Positions 5,000-5,071 of a stretch of DNA of 5,071 nt are shown piece after piece (the first letter of the stretch is position 1; each line of letters begins with the position of its first letter). The notes beneath the pieces were generated by a model, which was not told where the DNA came from, made no database searches, and saw nothing but the letters and a program-made list of their open reading frames with translations. The DNA is taken from NCBI GenBank assembly GCA_003552785.1, contig PUOQ01000123.1, positions 1-5,071 of the forward strand, read 5' to 3'. Origin of the DNA: Dehalococcoidia bacterium. Lineage in GTDB: Bacteria > Chloroflexota > Dehalococcoidia > Dehalococcoidales > CSSed11-197. The position numbers and the translations under genes were made by a program.

Positions 5000-5071
5000 A
5001 TGATTTATTGTCTCTATCAACTGGAACTGCCTGACGTGGACAATGTATTCATTGATCAGCTTTGGAATCAA
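5000..5071 (+). CDS. Unrecognised protein, N-terminal 24 residues (runs off right edge)
   Basis: An open frame begins at ATG 5000-5002 and continues to the last base of the window without a stop. The visible residues begin MIYCLYQLELPDVDNVFIDQ and end LWNQ, a mildly acidic start without a signal peptide. I do not recognise it and too little is visible to name a family. The start rests on the strong ribosome binding sequence immediately before it. Bases 4809-4988 show no clear promoter, so its transcription start is unknown; read-through from the DUF4177 gene is possible. Confidence 0.6.
   Translation, partial: MIYCLYQLELPDVDNVFIDQLWNQ

Overview
The window looks like ordinary chromosomal DNA from a free-living bacterium. 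It has strong AGGAGG-type ribosome binding sites, short intergenic gaps and one gene with a GTG start. The DegV protein (an N-terminal VTDSTSDLP motif and a C-terminal RLGPALGVHAGPGTLG motif) and the TnrB-type exporter pair resemble proteins I associate with Chloroflexota of the class Dehalococcoidia. A Clostridia-like Firmicute cannot be excluded, so this assignment is a family-level impression only.

Left part (1-3997), all on the minus strand. Read in the direction of transcription (right to left), a two-gene ABC exporter operon comes first. Its ATPase (3104-3997) and its 12-helix permease (1500-3104) are joined by a TGATG stop/start overlap. After 197 bases with a candidate extended -10 promoter comes a DegV/FakB-type fatty-acid-binding protein (457-1305). 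A further 147-base gap carries a perfect 20-base inverted repeat. Then comes the N-terminal 103 residues of an alanine-rich, heptad-repeat coiled-coil protein that runs off the left edge.

Right part (3998-5071) holds short genes and more intergenic DNA. A 46-residue membrane protein (4176-4316, minus) has a strong ribosome binding site and an operator-like palindrome just upstream of it. Divergent from it is a 47-residue DUF4177 protein (4606-4749, plus), preceded by a near-consensus promoter (CTGACA, 18 bases, TATAAT) and followed by a strong stem-loop. At the right edge an unrecognised gene begins on the plus strand behind a nearly perfect Shine-Dalgarno sequence (5000-5071).

How the parts work together: the ATPase and permease clearly form one exporter of unknown, probably amphiphilic or drug-like, substrate. 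The DegV protein would bind a fatty acid and present it to a fatty-acid kinase that is not in this window. No regulator gene is visible next to the exporter. I see no mobile element, CRISPR array, tRNA or rRNA, and no convincing new multi-gene system. The less-described items are the two micro-proteins, the alanine coiled-coil protein and the palindromic sites.
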